From an uncultured Selenomonadales bacterium (GTDB taxonomy: Bacteria; Bacillota; Negativicutes; Selenomonadales; Selenomonadaceae): DNA of 7,610 nt. Under the pieces are notes generated by a model. The model was not told where the DNA came from and did no database searches. It saw nothing but the letters and a program-made list of their open reading frames with translations. Within the stretch, counting starts at the first letter, position 1; the number at the start of each line of letters is the position of its first letter. Both the position numbers and the translations under genes were made by a program. Shown here piece by piece: positions 6,679-7,610 of the stretch. Location: contig CALFJC010000092.1 in assembly GCA_937877655.1 (NCBI GenBank), forward strand, positions 1 to 7,610. Reading direction: 5' to 3'.

Positions 6679-7041
6679 TTACTCGACTTGTTTTGAGTTT
6701 TGATTGATAGACTGAATAAGCTTAAAGACAAGCTTTTGAGTTTCGACGGGCAGTTTATTAAATTCGACGAGCAAATTTTTCTCTGCAGGCGATAGCTTTT
6801 CGGTTTGTTGTACCAGCAAGGAAATTTTTTTGAGCTCTGCTGCCGAAAGGTTATCGGCTTGATGGTGGGCGATAAATTCTTCGACGGCGTTTTGAATCAG
6901 CATTGAAAGACTAAGATTTAATTCTGCCGCGCCTTGCTTGTAAATATCGCGCTTGCCTTTTGGAACGTCAACTGCTAACTGGTCGCGCTTTTCTGCCCGA
7001 TATTTCGCGATTGAATCGCGTTGTGCATCTGAGACTGCCAT
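6679..7041 (-). CDS. Putative ribbon-helix-helix (Arc/MetJ-type) DNA-binding protein
   Basis: A 120-residue protein. Residues 21-59 fit the ribbon-helix-helix pattern: a short strand (QLAVDVP, 21-27), helix A (KGKRDIYKQGAAE), a turn (LNLSLS, 41-46) and helix B (MLIQNAVEEFIAHH). Such proteins dimerise through the strand, which contacts the DNA major groove. Residues 65-115 form two amphipathic helical stretches (LSAAELKKISLLVQQ; LSPAEKNLLVEFNKLP followed by ETQKLVFKLIQSI) that recall the C-terminal helices found on many Xre-type regulators. The combination may be a separate dimerisation arm; that is inference. The start is supported by AGGGGG (7050-7055) eight bases upstream. No toxin gene adjoins it, so an antitoxin role is unsupported; a stand-alone repressor, or a plasmid- or phage-derived regulator, is equally possible. 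No transport or enzyme motif was seen. Confidence 0.75.
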   Translation of the reverse strand: MAVSDAQRDSIAKYRAEKRDQLAVDVPKGKRDIYKQGAAELNLSLSMLIQNAVEEFIAHHQADNLSAAELKKISLLVQQTEKLSPAEKNLLVEFNKLPVETQKLVFKLIQSINQNSKQVE

Positions 7042-7128
7042 AATATTTTCCCCCTAAAATTTTTTGCAGAGCATCGATAATCAGTTACGTCTTGATTCTT
7101 CGGGAAATTATCGCGAACCTTTCTTTTT

Positions 7129-7168
7129 TCAAGAAACGCAAAAGCGCGGGGAGAAAACTCCTCGCGCT
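7129..7168 (-). terminator. Terminator of the tRNA operon
   Basis: An 11-bp hairpin with one G-U pair (arms 7143-7153 and 7158-7168, loop AAAA) lies 16 bases after the last tRNA. On the minus strand it is followed by a T-rich run (TTTGCGTTTCTT, 7142-7131). A T-run on the other side (7172-7176) would also let it act on plus-strand transcripts. It separates the tRNA operon from the downstream gene at 7041, whose promoter must lie in 7042-7141; no convincing promoter boxes were found there. Confidence 0.85.
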
Positions 7169-7184
7169 GAATTTTTCTTATTAA

Positions 7185-7267
7185 TGCGGTTGATGAGACT
7201 TGAACTCATACGCCTTGTGAGCACTGCCCCCTCAAAGCAGCGTGTCTGCCTATTCCACCACAACCGC
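7185..7267 (-). tRNA. tRNA-Leu (anticodon GAG), second copy, no encoded CCA
   Basis: The acceptor stem GCGGTTG/CAACCGC is perfect and the T-arm is ATGAG-TTCAAGT-CTCAT. A long class II variable arm is present. The anticodon loop TTGAGGG puts GAG at 7233-7231. After discriminator A (7185) the gene reads TTA, so CCA must be added enzymatically. It differs from the neighbouring GAG copy by a compensated acceptor pair (T-A for C-G) and in the variable arm, which argues that both copies are functional. Confidence 0.93.
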
Positions 7268-7270
7268 GTG

Positions 7271-7357
7271 TGGTGCGGTCGATGAGACTTGAACTCATAC
7301 CCCCGTGCGAGGACTGCCCCCTCAAAGCAGCGCGTCTGCCTATTCCGCCACGACCGC
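7271..7357 (-). tRNA. tRNA-Leu (anticodon GAG), first copy, CCA encoded
   Basis: The acceptor stem GCGGTCG/CGACCGC is perfect, the T-arm and anticodon loop equal those of the next copy, and GAG lies at 7323-7321. The variable arm has CCTC/GGGG pairing. CCA is encoded at 7273-7271. Only three bases separate it from the following tRNA-Leu. It reads CUC and CUU codons. Confidence 0.95.
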
Positions 7358-7370
7358 GTATTCAATTAAT

Positions 7371-7456
7371 TGGTGCGGCAGAGAGGACTTGAACCTCCAT
7401 AGGGTTGCCCCCACCGGCGCCTGAAGCCGACGCGTCTGCCATTCCGCCACTACCGC
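7371..7456 (-). tRNA. tRNA-Leu (anticodon CAG)
   Basis: The acceptor stem GCGGTAG/CTGCCGC has one G-U pair. The anticodon stem TCGGC/GCCGG holds the loop TTCAGGC with CAG at 7423-7421. A long variable arm (GGGGGCAACCCT region) marks class II. CCA is encoded at 7373-7371. It reads CUG. Confidence 0.95.
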
Positions 7457-7463
7457 ACATTAG

Positions 7464-7549
7464 TGCCGAGAACCGGACTTGAACCGGTACGAGATTTTAC
7501 TCTCGCAGGATTTTAAGTCCCGTGCGTCTGCCAATTCCGCCACCCCGGC
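7464..7549 (-). tRNA. tRNA-Leu (anticodon TAA)
   Basis: The acceptor stem GCCGGGG/TCTCGGC includes two G-U pairs. The anticodon loop CTTAAAA gives TAA at 7515-7513. The variable arm is long (GCGAGAGTAAAATCTCGT), with GAGA/TCTC pairing. After discriminator A (7464) the gene reads CTA, one base away from CCA, so the end is not encoded. It reads UUA and UUG. Confidence 0.94.
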
Positions 7550-7555
7550 AAGTGA

Positions 7556-7610
7556 AGCGGGTGATGGGAATCGAACCCACGTGATCAGCTTGGAAGGCTG
7601 GAGCTCTACC
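7556..7610 (-). tRNA. tRNA-Gly (anticodon TCC), 5' part beyond window
   Basis: Visible parts are the end of the D-arm (GGTAGAGCTCC), the anticodon loop CTTCCAA with TCC at 7594-7592, the T-arm TGGG-TTCGATT-CCCA and the 3' acceptor strand CACCCGC. The 5' acceptor strand lies beyond the edge. After discriminator T (7556) it reads TCA instead of CCA. It is the most upstream visible gene of the operon. Confidence 0.9.

Noticed and set aside
7129..7365. Minus-strand open frame of 78 codons containing WRNRQTRCFEGAVL
   Set aside because: It is a translation of two tRNA-Leu genes, a well-known spurious protein type.
5484..7549. A functional link between ilvE (leucine synthesis) and the leucine tRNA cluster
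   Set aside because: They are on opposite strands, separated by two terminators and another gene; neighbourhood alone does not support joint regulation.

Overview
The window looks like chromosome from an anaerobic, Gram-negative-type Firmicute, most plausibly a Negativicutes/Selenomonadaceae-like gut or rumen bacterium. This is inferred from three things: strong Firmicute-style Shine-Dalgarno sites (GGGGAGG, AGGAGAGG, AGGGGG), a very large cysteine-free RTX-like repeat protein of the kind exported by didermic cells, and tRNA genes of which only some encode their CCA end. No taxonomic marker is present, so the assignment is tentative.

Layout. Positions 1-5294 (minus strand) are one uninterrupted reading frame of at least 1764 codons, cut at its C-terminal end by the window edge. 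It encodes a giant, acidic, modular repeat protein. In order it holds: a 545-residue beta-rich N-terminal region; a Ser-Asp linker; an 18-residue-repeat RTX-like solenoid (block A); a capping segment; a duplicated 'HNFGYIKGSE' module (two copies 277 residues apart) separated by further Ser-Asp linkers; a second solenoid (B1); a second cap; and a third solenoid (B2) that runs off the window. A 189-bp divergent intergenic region follows. Then comes ilvE (5484-6560, plus strand), a branched-chain aminotransferase, ending at a bidirectional terminator that it shares with a convergent small gene (6679-7041, minus) for a putative ribbon-helix-helix DNA-binding protein. From about 7143 to the right edge lies a minus-strand tRNA operon: Gly(TCC, cut by the edge), Leu(TAA), Leu(CAG), Leu(GAG), Leu(GAG), followed by a strong hairpin terminator.

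How the parts relate. The repeat protein is probably an exported surface or secreted protein (adhesin-like), but no transporter gene is visible and the C-terminal export signal would lie outside the window. ilvE, the small regulator and the tRNA operon are separate transcription units without an evident functional link to it. The most notable content is the internal evolution of the giant gene: nested in-frame DNA repeats of 54, 108, 111 and 156 bp, plus a large domain duplication.
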